Assembly: GCA_033032865.1 (NCBI GenBank)
Contig: JAWHQI010000257.1
Coordinates: forward strand, 558,001 to 622,000
From: Dactylorhiza incarnata
Taxonomy: Eukaryota > Streptophyta > Magnoliopsida > Asparagales > Orchidaceae
DNA length: 64,000 nt
Direction: 5' to 3'
Positions 35,401-45,785 of this stretch are shown here, piece by piece. A program made the position numbers and the translations under genes. Every line of letters begins with the position of its first letter. Positions within the stretch are counted from its first letter, which is position 1. The notes beneath the pieces are model-generated. The model was not told where the DNA came from. It searched no databases and was given only the letters and a program-made list of their open reading frames with translations.

Positions 35401-37560
35401 TTTAGAGAAAGTGAGAGAATGCGTACGGGAGGCGGAGTGGACTCACAGAGACGACATGATACATGTATTAATACAACAAGTGGTGTAGACGAGATGTTAA
35501 CACTGTGTGAGTCTATAGCGCAACAACTCTATGATGCAAGAAAGTAAGATTCATTCCTCATATTTTAAATTTTAATTTAATATAAGAATCTAATATAAAA
35601 CATTTTCAATCATGTAGGTGATACACCGAAATACTTGCATGCAGCCGATGGGTCCGTGCGTCGAGAGTTTACAATGTTTTTTGTTAAGTTGGTATGTAAT
35701 ATCTGAATAACATTCAGATTTTATTTGGTATGTAGTGTGATGTTGGTTTTACTTGTTTAAAACTATTTCAGGTATTGAACAAAAAATTTAAATTAATTAG
35801 AAAAAATTAACCTAAAAAAACTCAATTTTTTCCAAACAGTTTTTACAAAACAGCTTATCAAAAGCTCTGCAAACTCTATTTCACGCAAACAGGTTTTTAA
35901 CAAAACTCTATTTTCCAGAAATAACACTTTTACAATCAACAGCTTTTCATCAGCAACAGCTCACCCAAACTGACCCTTAATTCATCTTCGCTTGATTCTC
36001 CATTCATCCGTCTAATATAATCATATTCCTCAATTATGCTTCCTAATTTTACCGCATATCCATATTACCGCGCATTATAAAACCTCTATGGGATCTACAT
36101 ATTGCACATAGTTTAACTATTTAAGTTGCAAGTTCACCGTGAAAGTTCATATGAGAAGCTACAGTTTTGTTGGACATAAAAATAGATTCAAATTGGACAA
36201 TGAGGGGATAAAATATGTGTGCTTTAGGCCCTCTTAATAGTCAAGCTTATGCCCTTCTTAGAAACAATAGAAAATGACGATGGTTATTCGCACTACAGAT
36301 TTGGCTATCCGCACTCGCTTTTAAGTATTTTTATGAATTTTTTAAGAAGACTAAACACACTCACCTTCTCCGCAGTTGCCTGTTTCGATCCCGGTCGGCA
36401 ATTCATTGTCGCGTCTCTCTCATTTCCGCCTCCCATTCACTCGCCCCACCGGAACCTTATAAATCTGCTGGAGCGCACGCCAGCGGTCGACCACCTACGG
36501 AGGACGACCGCAGGACATAGGCCTCCCGTTTTCACCATTTTTCTCTCGATTTTTTTTCTCTACAAATCATCTCTTCCGGCAAATCACCTCGCCCGTACTT
36601 TGGCAAGCCAAAAACAGAGAGTTCTTCCTGTTAGGATGGGACAATTTTTTTTTAGTTTGCGCAGTTGAAAAATGGAGTTCTCCCGTTATCTCCTCCCATG
36701 ATCGCAAACCACTCTCCATTTTCGTTAGAAAGCGCTTTCTGTTTATGTTTGCCCGTAAAAATTTTAGTGTATTTTTGATGAGATTTTGATGCCATTAGAG
36801 GTGAATGCTATTGCTAGTGGTTTTCTTGCAGTGAGACTGTGAGAGTGGATTTCTTTCAGATTTTTGGCTTCAAAAATTGCATCTGTGGATTTTTTTTCCA
36901 GTTTTTAATTAATTTCTCGATGAGATTTTGATTCTAGTACAGATGAATGCTATTGCAAATGGATTTGTTTTTTGCGTTCAAAAAATTTGTTTGCAGATAA
37001 TAATTTTGTTTGCGGATATCCATTTTTGAAAATAGTGGCTTACGGTTATCAAATAGTTACGGATAGCCAAAAATGCGGAATAACAACCGCCAAGAAAATT
37101 CTCTGTCATTTCAGCAAGCACCAAACATCTTAATATTATTTCACCCTAACTTTGCATAATTACAGGGACCTCCCTCTATTTTTTTCAAAATTACCAACCT
37201 CCGCCATTAAACTTACATGTAAACTTTGTGGGGGTGGGGGTGGAGGGGTGTTACCTTAATTAAGCAAAGTTGGAGGAGAGATTTTCGTAATCTAAAAATA
37301 AATGCAAGTAAAGTGGTTTGAAAAAAGAGAGACAATTTTGATATAAACACATACCATGCTGAAATGAATGAACAGAACTCCTTTGAAAATTGGTCTGGAG
37401 GCGCAAAAGGAGGCGGATTCTCGACAACTGCTTCAAGGATATCATAATAACTGTCGACCGGAGGATATGCAAATTTGCCAGTTCCGCATTCGAGCATAAC
37501 TAACCCAAAGCTCCAAATGTCACTGATATACCCATGCTTGCTCTCGCTGATTCTTTCGGG
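32486..37560 (-). CDS. MAP kinase kinase, last three exons (5' part absent)
   Basis: Minus-strand exons 37560-37355, 32730-32685 and 32587-32486 join in phase (206+46+102 nt) with AG/GT splice sites into 117 codons plus stop. They encode the C-lobe of a protein kinase: PERI (subdomain VIII end), [19 protein letters not shown] (subdomain IX), [35 protein letters not shown] (subdomain XI) and the tail [18 protein letters not shown]. The pattern fits plant group A MAPKKs (MKK1/2/6-like), which phosphorylate MAP kinases. No lesion is seen. The ATP-binding and catalytic loops are not found between 37561 and 64000, so this is either a truncated fragment or a gene with another very large intron. The 4.6-kb intron is about 80% transposable elements. 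Confidence 0.8.
32935..33144. mobile_element. MITE copy B
   Basis: Same family as 8279-8500. Its right end CCAAACGGACCC is followed by TTA (33145-33147), shared with the next copy; the left flank TAA is less certain. Confidence 0.75.
33148..33368. mobile_element. MITE copy C
   Basis: 221 bp between TTA (33145-33147) and TTA (33369-33371). The left terminus is eroded (GACTTTGCTTGGCACGG), the right is intact (GTGCCAAACGGAGCC). Confidence 0.85.
33372..33594. mobile_element. MITE copy D
   Basis: 223 bp, starting directly after the TTA that ends copy C and ending CAAATGGAGCC followed by TAA. It is the most divergent copy, with TGTAGCATTTGG at its start. Confidence 0.75.
33614..35976 (+). mobile_element. 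Degraded PIF/Harbinger element
   Basis: Bounded by TTA (33611-33613 and 35977-35979). The left end AGCTGTGTTTGGTTACC and the inverted right end GGGTCAGTTTGGGTGAGC are imperfectly alike. It contains both Harbinger-type genes as fragments. Left-end subrepeats (TCTTCTCCGCTCC..GATCTCCGA, about 50-bp steps, 33760-33900) and three GTTAGGGGGATACCACA repeats (34091, 34193, 34316) are non-coding. It lies inside the MAPKK intron, antisense to that gene. Confidence 0.65.
34800..35547 (+). pseudogene. Harbinger MYB-like ORF and transposase fragments
   Basis: 34890-35127 encodes a segment ([30 protein letters not shown]) resembling the MYB/SANT-like partner protein of Harbinger elements. 35260-35547 resembles the C-terminus of a DDE_Tnp_4 transposase ([17 protein letters not shown] then DPDFRESE), with a frameshift near 35330. 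The catalytic core is missing between them. Recognition is from remembered family patterns; non-functional. Confidence 0.55.
36277..37091. mobile_element. MULE-like non-autonomous element
   Basis: Ends CGATGGTTATTCGCAC and, inverted, GGCGGTTGTTATTCCGCA, with a subterminal TTTGGCTATCCG on both sides in inverted orientation. Flanks TAGAAAATG and AAGAAAATT match at 7 of 9 positions, suggesting an old 9-bp duplication. The interior is 5'-UTR-like, with no transposase. Confidence 0.55.
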
Positions 37561-38325
37561 CTATCAAAACAAATTCTTTCTCACAATAAATTTCAGGTTT
37601 TGAAACAGGATGCGAAGAAATGCGCAAGATTGTTTTTATTTAATCCATGGGAAGCTAGCCCAGTTTATAAGCAAGAATATATACCCAAATCAAGGAATAA
37701 ATAAAATATCATTAATCTTACATTTCACATGCTTAAATATTAAAACGATGGCAAAGTCAATCCATTTGCACAAGATTGGACGGCTGAAATGATGATCCCT
37801 GAGAAGGGAAGCGACGGGCGTCAAAAAGTAATGTTAACAATCCCTCATCAAGACGGTAACGGGATTTATTTCATTTTCAACATGCTTTTTATTTCTTTGA
37901 AATGTTGGTAAAGTTCAGTGTATTTTATTCCATTGTGTTTCAGAGTCAAAACTCTCGGATACCCGTCCCCAAAACTTTGAATTTTTTTAAAAATTTAAAA
38001 TAATTTATTTGGATATTCTCTAACACACTTGGATACGCTCGAGTATGCTCAAAAATACTCCAAAATTGTGTACATTATGATGATGATAGGGAGAAAGACG
38101 TGTTCGGACGATGAGTGGAGGGAGTCAATTGATTATATAGCTTCATTCATGATTCCTATCTATACTATGATAGGATTTCATTACTCAGATAAATTTTGTC
38201 TTCATTTAGTATATTATGTGAGATAATAATTGAAAAAAAGGACGTGAATGTCACACATGTCCTCATATTAATTTGTATCTATATTTAAATAATTAAATTT
38301 AAAAATTTATCACACATCCTACTTT
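37561..38325. other. Sequence upstream of the MAPKK exons, nothing recognised
   Basis: AT-rich. Read on the minus strand for missing kinase exons (glycine loop, HRD, DFG), none was found. Confidence 0.45.
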
Positions 38326-38334
38326 TTTTGAAAA

Positions 38335-39367
38335 GAGTGGTGCTACGGGCACACCAAGAAAGTCTATGTGCAGCCAAAATATAATTGCATCCCAATTTTG
38401 CTATGGGCACACTGAAATGCTAGGAAGCATTTCTCCATGGAGGGAAAAACAGGGCACACTGCAAGCTCAACGTAGTCCTTGACACCCGCTCGAAGATCTA
38501 CATGTCCCGTGGCGTCATCCTCTTCGTCCTCCTCGTCGGACCGATCTAATCCGCCGACACAAGCAGTCCGGATCCAGAAAATCTTCGGCGAAATCGAAGG
38601 GTTCGTCCTCAAACTCACCTTCACCCACCCTGGCTCTGAAAACCAGCAGAACAGAGGGACTTCATCTTCACCCATGAAGAAGAGTTTTAGCTTAGACTGC
38701 TTCTCTACTATATGTTACAGCCCTTCAGCCATTCCTTCCTCGTCTTTGTCATCATCCTATCTTATCTGTATCAATGAAGCCGCCGAGAAATTCTATAACG
38801 GCTATCTGTCTGATGGTTAAATCGAAGGAGCCAAAGAATGGAAAAAAGGAGTTCTATGGTCTGAGGATGCAACAAGACTGTTTTATTCGTCCAACAAAAA
38901 AAACACAGTTACCTGGAACGCGATGCTCGGAGGCCTCCTGCAGCGAAATCTAGCAGAAGAAGTTTTGGAACTGTTTCTCGAGATGAAGGGCCTCGATGTT
39001 GGGCCCGATGAAGTCAGTTATGTCTCCATTGTTGGAGCCTGCCGCACTAAGAACTTTAAACTAGGCAGGCAACTTCACTCACTCGCGGTGAAGATAAACA
39101 TGGAATCAGGCGTGTTTCTGGGAAATGCTCTCATTGACATGTATGCCAAGTGCGGAGACATAACCAACGCGAAACGTCTACGTTACACGTTGTCGGGGTT
39201 GTTCGACGAGCAGAGGAGGGCAAGAAAGGAGAGGGAGAGAAGTTTTATTTTGATCGGACTGGGCTGTCCTTAGAAGGATTGGAAATAAAGAAAAAGTAGG
39301 TTTTAAGTTGTTTTTCTTTTGTTTAATGGTGTGCCTATAACTAATCTTGGTGTGCCCGTAACACCAC
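38335..39367. mobile_element. Pack-MULE-like element carrying gene fragments
   Basis: Left GTGGTGCTACGGGCACACC and inverted right GTGGTGTTACGGGCACACC (1 mismatch over 23 bp including CAAGA) are TIRs. The flanks are a perfect 9-bp duplication TTTTGAAAA (38326-38334, 39368-39376), the Mutator length. There is no transposase inside; instead it holds PPR-like coding sequence and an unidentified CpG-containing piece (38470-38680). Confidence 0.88.
38825..39190 (+). pseudogene. Captured PPR protein fragment
   Basis: One open frame encodes PLS-class pentatricopeptide sequence: NTVTWNAMLGGLLQRNLAEE, VSYVSIVGACRTKNFKLGRQ, HSLAVKINMESG, LGNALIDMYAKCGDITNAKR, about three PPR motifs. Such proteins bind organellar RNA. 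A TAA at 38818-38820 separates it from an upstream open stretch in the same frame, and it runs into TIR-proximal sequence after about 39190. Only a fraction of a gene is present, so it is a captured fragment, not a functional locus. Confidence 0.85.
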
Positions 39368-39376
39368 TTTTGAAAA

Positions 39377-39995
39377 TGATGAATCACGTATCTGTATCAT
39401 ATCTCATTTTCGTCCCGGTGCAACATAGTTTAAGATGCTCGGTATACCCCTAATAGTTCAAACCGTGTAGGTTGTAGCCTTGAATTCATCTTAAATACTA
39501 GATCTTGCAAGAATACTTTAGTTCTTGCTTCTATAAGATTGTCTTCTAGAGAGGTGCATTGACCTGAAGCTGATTAAAGCCAACTTGTGAACCTGCAGAG
39601 TCAACATTCATGCATGTTTCCAATGTAACATATTTTCCTTTCTCAATCCCTTACCAGCCTCAAGGCAATAAAGAATTTATTTGGGATCATGCAACTATTA
39701 GCTCACTAGACTCACTGAAAAGTCTATAGTAGTTTTACTCTAAGAAAGTTAGATCAATCAGAGTGCTTCATTAGCTTCACTATTTTGAAATATTGGTAAA
39801 CTTTAGTATGCTTTGTTCTCTCGTGTTGAGCATTATGAAAACTTGGAATAAAATGTATTATTTCAATATAACATATTACATTGAAGCTCCTCCTCTTTAT
39901 TTAGAGTAGAGGAGAAGAAACAATCTCCATTAGAAAATGTGAGACTAAATATAAGAGAGACGAATAATTTACAATTGGGTTTCAACACTCTCCCT
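39377..39995. other. Probable copia 3' LTR remnant
   Basis: On the minus strand a purine run GAGGGAGAG is followed near 39990 by TGTTGAAACCCAATTG, typical of a copia polypurine tract and LTR start. The distal end of the LTR is not defined and no second LTR is seen. Confidence 0.5.
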
Positions 39996-42009
39996 CAAAT
40001 TTGAGCATATATATCAATCATTCTGAACTTGGTACAAATATATAAAAAAAGATGAAGAAATAGGTTTAATGAATCTATGGGCGAGCTTTTTATCAGATGT
40101 TACAAACAAAGTACATATACATTTGTTGATAACTTCACCTCTGATGAAATGACGATCCACTTTTATATGTTTTGTTCTTTTATGAAACATGAAATTTTAG
40201 ATATGTAGATGACATTCTTATTATCACAGAACATTAGTAGAGAATAGTTGTTAGTTTCACCAACATCTTTTAGAAGTGTCTTCAACTATTTTAACTCTCA
40301 AGCAATTTGAGTTATGCTTATGTATTAAGCTTCCACACTTGACCTGGACTTCACTGCTTGTTTATTGTTTCTCCGGGTGACAAGATTTTCTCCTATATTA
40401 GTGCAGTATCATGAAGTGGATTTTTGATCTCCCTTATCATCCGCGTAGCTTATATATGATTATATGAATAGACTTTTCAATACGTAAATGATTATTTCTT
40501 CTAAATAGAAGACCTTTTGTTAAGAGATCCTTTGACATATTCCAATATTTTTAATGCAGCTTCAAGATGACACTCTCTGGAAGCTTGCATAAATTAATTG
40601 TCTTTTTCAACAAAAGATATGTCAGATCTGGTCATAGTGAGATAAATGAGCTTACTAACCAGACGTCTGTAACGAGTAATATCATTGAAAGGAGATGTCT
40701 CATCCCAAAGTATATCAATACTCATAGATATCAGATTTCAGGTATGCTTCATGCCAAGAAGACATGTTTCTTGGAGTAGATCTAGGGCATATTTCATTGG
40801 GAAATAACCACATCATTGTTGTGTCTCGCAATCTTAATCCCCAAAAAATATCGGGAAGTCCTCGTATCTTGAGCTACAAAATGTGTCCAAAAATATTTCT
40901 TTGTTGTTTCTATGTCAGAGGAGTCTAACTCTGGGGAGAAGGATGTCATCCAAATTACTACAAGAATAATCATCCGCCGATCAATCTTCCATATGAAGAA
41001 AGAGTGATTTGCATTGCTTCAGGAAAAGCAAATGATAGTAATAATATGACTGAACTTTTCAAACCACGCTCTGGGGCTATATATGTCATTCTGCAACTTA
41101 CATACTTGAGACTCTCCTGTTATGGGCCGCGTATTATTATAATTATCTCTATTATCTAGGTGTCTAATTGTTATCTTTATGTTGGGGCCTCGAGCTCCGT
41201 GTCTAGTATTATGTGTCATTATTATTGTTTTGTCTTTTTTATATGTTGTAGCCTATATAAAGGCATTGGATGTGTTGTATGAATTAAGCAAGAAAGAATT
41301 CTAGTTCCCATCTTTTGAATGCGAGATCTTGGTGACTCTCTCCTGTAACGAGCAACCCCGCTTAGGCAGCCGCGGTTCCGGCTCCACGTTATCCTCCACC
41401 ATCGCCATCTTTTCCACCTCCGACCTCTCCTCCGGCAACACTACTAGACTCGTAACATCCCCCTGATCAACATAACCAGGAGGTTTCATATAAGAAGGCA
41501 TCTTTGACATCTAGATGGAATATTTTACAATCCCGATTGATAATAATAGAGAAGAGTACCCAGATAGTGCAGATACGGGTAACTAGAAACAACGTGTCGA
41601 AGAAATAAACACCATATATCTTAGTGAACCACTTTGCGACCACACTAACCTATCTATCGACAGTGCCGTCAGGTAGAAACTTGATGACAAAGACTCATCT
41701 ACACCCAACAATATCACCACCGGGTGGGGTGGTACAATCCAAGTACCATGTGATGTTCCTCATCCATGATCGCTTTCCGATAAGGTATACGACGAGCTTT
41801 GTGATATGTTGAAGGGATAGTGGTGGCAGATAATGCAAGGCGATCCTGCTGCAAGAAGGACTGAGGTTGGCATAAGAAATCACATTAAAAATAGGATGTT
41901 GAGAACACATCTGTAATACTTTTTGTAGAGCAATGAGAACATCCTGATTTGAGTCCTCTGATGTGATTGAACCTTCCAAAGAGGAGAAAGTTGGCCGGGA
42001 AGGTGTCAT
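39996..42009 (-). pseudogene. Decayed copia RT-RNase H, split by a solo LTR
   Basis: Minus-strand relics in multiple frames: NVISYANLSPS, then WYLDCTTPPGGDIVGCR (about 41700-41760), then YMKPPGYVDQG (41470-41500); across the solo LTR comes QVCKLQNDIYSPRAWFEKFS (41030-41110); then RYRRLVSKLIYLTMTRSDIS (about 40620-40690) and an RNase H relic with CDNKNVIYIS (about 40220). Many stops. Order and orientation are consistent with one old copia copy. Its paralogue is the fragment at 45030-45250. Confidence 0.75.
41118..41457 (+). mobile_element. Solo LTR (340 bp) inside the copia relic
   Basis: TGTTATGGGC...CTCGTAACA, with TGTTA/TAACA ends, TATATAAAGG near 41253, and a GC-rich 3' part. Flanks TCTCC and TCCCC match at 4 of 5 bases. 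It separates VDQG from QVCKLQ of the copia RT, which are adjacent in related proteins. Confidence 0.85.
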
Positions 42010-42169
42010 GGTGGTTGTCGGAGTGGAAGGGGCAATACGAGTGTGAAGAGTAAAACGTTTTTCTTATTGATAAGGAAAAGGTAGAATGGAAGGGCGAGGT
42101 ATTTGCTCAGGAAGAGAAACAGGAGATGCGGAATCGGTGGAGCATGAATGATAGGACGGGATGACGCAT

Positions 42170-42634
42170 TGTTACCGACATGCACACGGAAGACCCACTA
42201 TGGCAAGTGTATTCAAGGAGGAAGCGTAACACAGGAGGGCGAACCGGACAACAGGACGCGGGGCAGACCGAACCGGGCGGATCGGAGGCTACAGAGTAGC
42301 AGTACCGGACGGCGCTATCGCCTGGCGGAAGCATGCGGCGATAGCGGGACTTCGGCTGGCGGTATTGGCGTGACAAGCGGGCAGCGATACTGGCGGCGTT
42401 ATCTCAGTCTTATTTTAGAATATGTTTTAATTTGGAATGTGGTTTTATTTAGAATTTTGTGTGGAGGGATCCCTCCCTATAAAGGGGGATCACCTTGTAT
42501 GCTTTATTATCTTTTGATCAATCAAGTTTTAGGAGAGGGCTGCTCCCTCTTGCTTCTCTAACCCTAGCCTCTCTCTCTCCCTCTCTCTCTACCTCTCTCT
42601 CTCCCTCTCTACCTCATCTCCCTAGAACGTAACA
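42170..42634 (+). repeat. 5' LTR of the 42-45 kb element
   Basis: TGTTACCGAC...GAACGTAACA with TGTTAC/GTAACA ends, CCCTATAAAGGG at about 42475, and a CT microsatellite near the 3' end. Confidence 0.93.
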
Positions 42635-42636
42635 TT

Positions 42637-42651
42637 TGGTCCGACCTGCCG
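42637..42651 (+). other. Primer-binding site matching tRNA-Tyr
   Basis: TGGTCCGACCTGCCG starts two bases after the 5' LTR; 14 of these bases are identical to the site of the gag-only element in NAP1 intron 3. Confidence 0.7.
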
Positions 42652-42684
42652 CTCCGCCCGCCCTTCACGCCGCCGGAATCCATC

Positions 42685-43900
42685 ATGCCGGTGACTACCC
42701 GCCTCAATGCCGCCGACGCGTCTGCCTCCGACGACGCTGTTACCACCGCTGCCCGCCTCGCCAGCCACGACTCGCACCTCGCAAGCCTCCAGTCCTCCAT
42801 CGACGAGATCGCAGCGACCCAGCACGCCATTCTCGCCCGACTCGAGTCCCTGCAGCCGCCGCCGACCTCGCCCACACTACCGCCTGCAGCGACAGCGCCG
42901 ACCGATACCGCCTCGGTGCTCGGCACGCCGCCATCCCCGCTACCGCCGGTCTACCGCGCCCCGACGCAGTTTCCGCTTGGCCCGACGTTTCCGTCACCCG
43001 CATCATTTCGGCCCCCCCTTGCTTTGGACGTGCCCTCCTTTTCCGGGACGGATCCCATGGGGTGGATCGCTCGGGCGGAACAATACTTCGATCTCAATGG
43101 CACCCCTCCGGTGGACCGCGTTGGCACTGCCATGGTCGGCATGGATGGTTCGGCCCTCCATTGGGCTCGGTGGCTCCGCCAAGTTCAACCGCTCATTCCC
43201 TGGCACGAGTTCAAGCAAGAGATGATTAGTCGCTACGACTCCCGCTACACCGGCTCCGCTATTGAGCGGCTCTGCTCCGCCCGCCAGACGACTTCGGTGG
43301 ATGCGTATATTGACGAGTTTGTGGCACTCGTCACGCAGGTTCCGGGCCTTCCGCCCGACCATTACCTGGGGTTCTTTCTGCAGGGCCTTCTTCCCAATAT
43401 CCGCTCCCGCATTAGAACCCACCACCCCCGCATCGTGTCGGAAGCACTGGAACTGGCTCGGGCGGTGGAAGCCGACATCGGACCCCGCACCACCGCCCAC
43501 ACTTTCCGGCCATCACAGCAGCGCGAGGCCGCTCCTCGACAGCCCCCACCTGCAGGAGGCCGCCCCCCTCGTCCGGACAATCCTCATCGCGTCTCCAACA
43601 CTGAGTACAACGAACTGCGCCGACGCGGGTTGTGCTTCCGGTGCCGCCAACCATACTCACCGCAACATGTATGCCCGATCAAGGAATTTCACGCGATTAT
43701 TGGAGACAGTGAAGGCGGCGGCTCCTCTGAAGACTCGGCGCTGGCCCCACCGGACACACCCCCACCGGACCCCGAGGAGGCCCCCCTTAATGTACTGGAG
43801 TTACCCTTCTATTCGGTGGGCGGTCTTACCGGGCCCCGTACCATGAAGTTGGCGGCTCTGATCAACAACCGGCCGGCTATCGTAATGATCGCCACAACTT
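42685..43900 (+). pseudogene. Gag and protease stub
   Basis: Start ATG at 42685 (MPVTTRLNAADASASDDA). Coiled-coil-like N-terminus (HLASLQSSIDEIAATQHAIL), Pro-rich linker, Retrotrans_gag domain (FSGTDPMGWIARAEQYFDL, LHWARWLRQ, AYIDEFVALVTQVPGLPPDH), zinc-knuckle CFRCRQPYSPQHVC, then the protease lead-in GPRTMKLAALINNRPAIVMI. Immediately after this the bases for the Asp-Cys-Gly active site are missing and the frame shifts. Gag itself is uninterrupted over about 400 codons, so it may still be translated. The similarity of this gag to the one at 25.9-27.0 kb links the two elements. Confidence 0.9.
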
Positions 43901-43901
43901 T

Positions 43902-44549
43902 ATGTCGGCTCACCTCGCCCGCGACCTGGATCTACCCCACTACTCCCCGTTTGAGACGGTCTACGGACGGCCACCCCCGACCGTGCTCTGCTACCTTCCA
44001 GGAGAATGCCCCGTCTCGAGCTTGGCCGATCATTTACATGACCGGGATGTTATTTTGGACAGTTTGAAGCACCACCTCCGGCGTGCACAGGCCAAGATGA
44101 TCTCGTTTGCCAACCGTAAGCGTCGGGACCTCTCATTCCAAGTCGGCGAGCGGGTCTTCATCAAATTGCATCCCTACCGACAGCTCACAGTAGCTCGGCG
44201 CCCTTGTCCCAAATTGGCCCCTCGTTTCTACGGGCCTTTCGAAATCATCAGTCGTATTGGAGTTGTGGCCTACCGTCTCCGCCTTCCAGACAGCAGTCAC
44301 ATTCACCCGGTTTTTCATGTTTCGCAACTCCGACGTGTCATCGGCGACCACCCCGTCACCGATCACATACCCGCCACCGTCGACTATTCCGAGGCCGAAC
44401 CTCTCTATCCGGAGGCTATCCTGGATCGACGCCCTCACACACCGGGAGACATCACTACAGAGGAGATCCGGGTCGCTTGGCGCAACCGCCCAACCTCCGC
44501 CGCGACATGGCTACTGCGGGATGATTTTCGGCGCCAATTTCCGGACTAA
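43902..44549 (+). pseudogene. Integrase C-terminal fragment fused to protease stub
   Basis: The frame opens with protease residues (SAHLARDLDLP) and jumps at about 43938 into the end of the integrase core (SPFETVYGRPPPTVLC), then the GPY/F-type domain (LAPRFYGPFEIISRIGVVAY, HIHPVFHVSQLRRVIG) and a degenerate chromodomain-like tail (AWRNRPTSAATWLL). It ends at 44549 shortly before the 3' LTR. The fusion marks a single internal deletion of roughly 2.5-3 kb relative to a full chromovirus. Confidence 0.88.
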
Positions 44550-44570
44550 CAATTTTCCAGACGGCGGTAT

Positions 44571-45015
44571 TGTTACCGACATGCACACGGAAGACCCACC
44601 ATGGCAAGTGTATTCAAGGCGGAAGCGTAACACAGGAGGGCGAACCGGATAACAGGACGCGGGGCAGACCGAACCGGGCGGATCGGAGGCTACGGAGTAG
44701 CAGTACCGGACGGTGCTATCGCCTGGCGGCAGCATGCGGCGATAGCGGGACTTCGGCTGGCGGTATTGGCGTGACAAGCGGGCAGCGATACTGGCGGCGT
44801 TATCTCAGTCTTATTTTAGAATATGTTTTAATTTGGAATGTGGTTTTATTCAGAATTTTGTGTGGAGGGATCCCTCCCTATAAAGGGGGATCACCTTGTA
44901 TGCTTTATTATCTTTTGATCAATCAAGTTTTAGGAGAGGGCTGCTCCCTCTTGCTTCTCTAACCCTAGCCTCTCTCTCTCCCTCTCTCTCTCCCTCTCTA
45001 CCTCATCTCCCTAGA
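44571..45015 (+). repeat. 3' LTR of the 42-45 kb element, 3' end missing
   Basis: Begins TGTTACCGAC and follows the 5' LTR to CCCTAGAA, then diverges before the expected CGTAACA. Confidence 0.9.
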
Positions 45016-45029
45016 AGGTAGGTGGAGAG

Positions 45030-45250
45030 GAGGTAGTAGACATGAGCAGTGAGATGTCAAAACAAAGGGAGTACCGACATCCAATTGTACTACTTTACAA
45101 TTTTGATCGACAACAATAAAGAAGAGTACCCAGATACATGTAACTGGAAAGAATGTGCCAAAGAAATCGACATCATATATCTGGGAGAACCTCTTTGCAA
45201 CCACACGAACCTTCTATCTATCGACAACGCCAGTTGGCTCTGTGATTCTA
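45030..45250 (-). pseudogene. Copia RT fragment
   Basis: The minus strand encodes VVAKRFSQIYDVDFFGTFFP and QNCKVVQLDV, the segment before the copia RT first catalytic region. It covers the same protein stretch as 41520-41640, so it is a second copy rather than the continuation of the relic to the left. Confidence 0.7.
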
Positions 45251-45754
45251 CTCTAGCGCAGGTCTTTTGTTTCTGTTGTATGTTTTAGTTACTTTTACTG
45301 TTTTTTTTTTCTATTGTGGTACCAATTTTATTAATTTTGTTTCGTTTGCTTCATATCACAAAGGTTGGACGGACTTTTGAAATGTTTATGAACTAAGTAG
45401 GGGTGTTACAAATGGTCCCACCGTGAAACACTCCATGCCCCCTAACGTGGATACTAGAGGTGTAGGCCATGGGAACCATGTTTTGGTATCATGTAGAAAA
45501 CAGGGAGCATCAACTCAAAACCAACTGGTCAGAGTGGAGAGGCTCCTCAGAACCCATAAAGCACAGGAGACAACCCATGATACGTGATGCAGAACTAAAA
45601 CAACACTCCATCACATAGAGCATAAACAGATATGGGCCACACTGGAGATAACACAAACATGTAGTCCCACAAACACATGGTCCAACTGTGAAACACTCCA
45701 ACAGAATTCAATGAGATTTGTTTTTTAACGATTGGAATGACAACCCCCCCCCCC

Positions 45755-45785
<31 letters not shown>

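Larger units (their letters stand above)
42170..45015 (+). mobile_element. Deletion-derived chromovirus-type element (gag plus integrase tail)
   Basis: About 2.85 kb with LTRs of 465 and about 445 bp differing at about 7 substitutions and a 12-bp CT-repeat indel. The interior encodes gag, a stub of protease without its catalytic Asp, then directly the integrase C-terminal region; RT, RNase H and the integrase core are deleted. The 3' LTR lacks the last 7 bases (GTAACA expected; GGTAGGT found) and no duplication of the left flank CGCAT is present on the right, so the right border is rearranged. Non-autonomous. Confidence 0.88.

Noticed and set aside
42707..43846. Alternative frames overlapping the 42.7-kb gag
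   Set aside because: High GC opens several frames; only the frame starting at 42685 has Retrotrans_gag and zinc-knuckle motifs.
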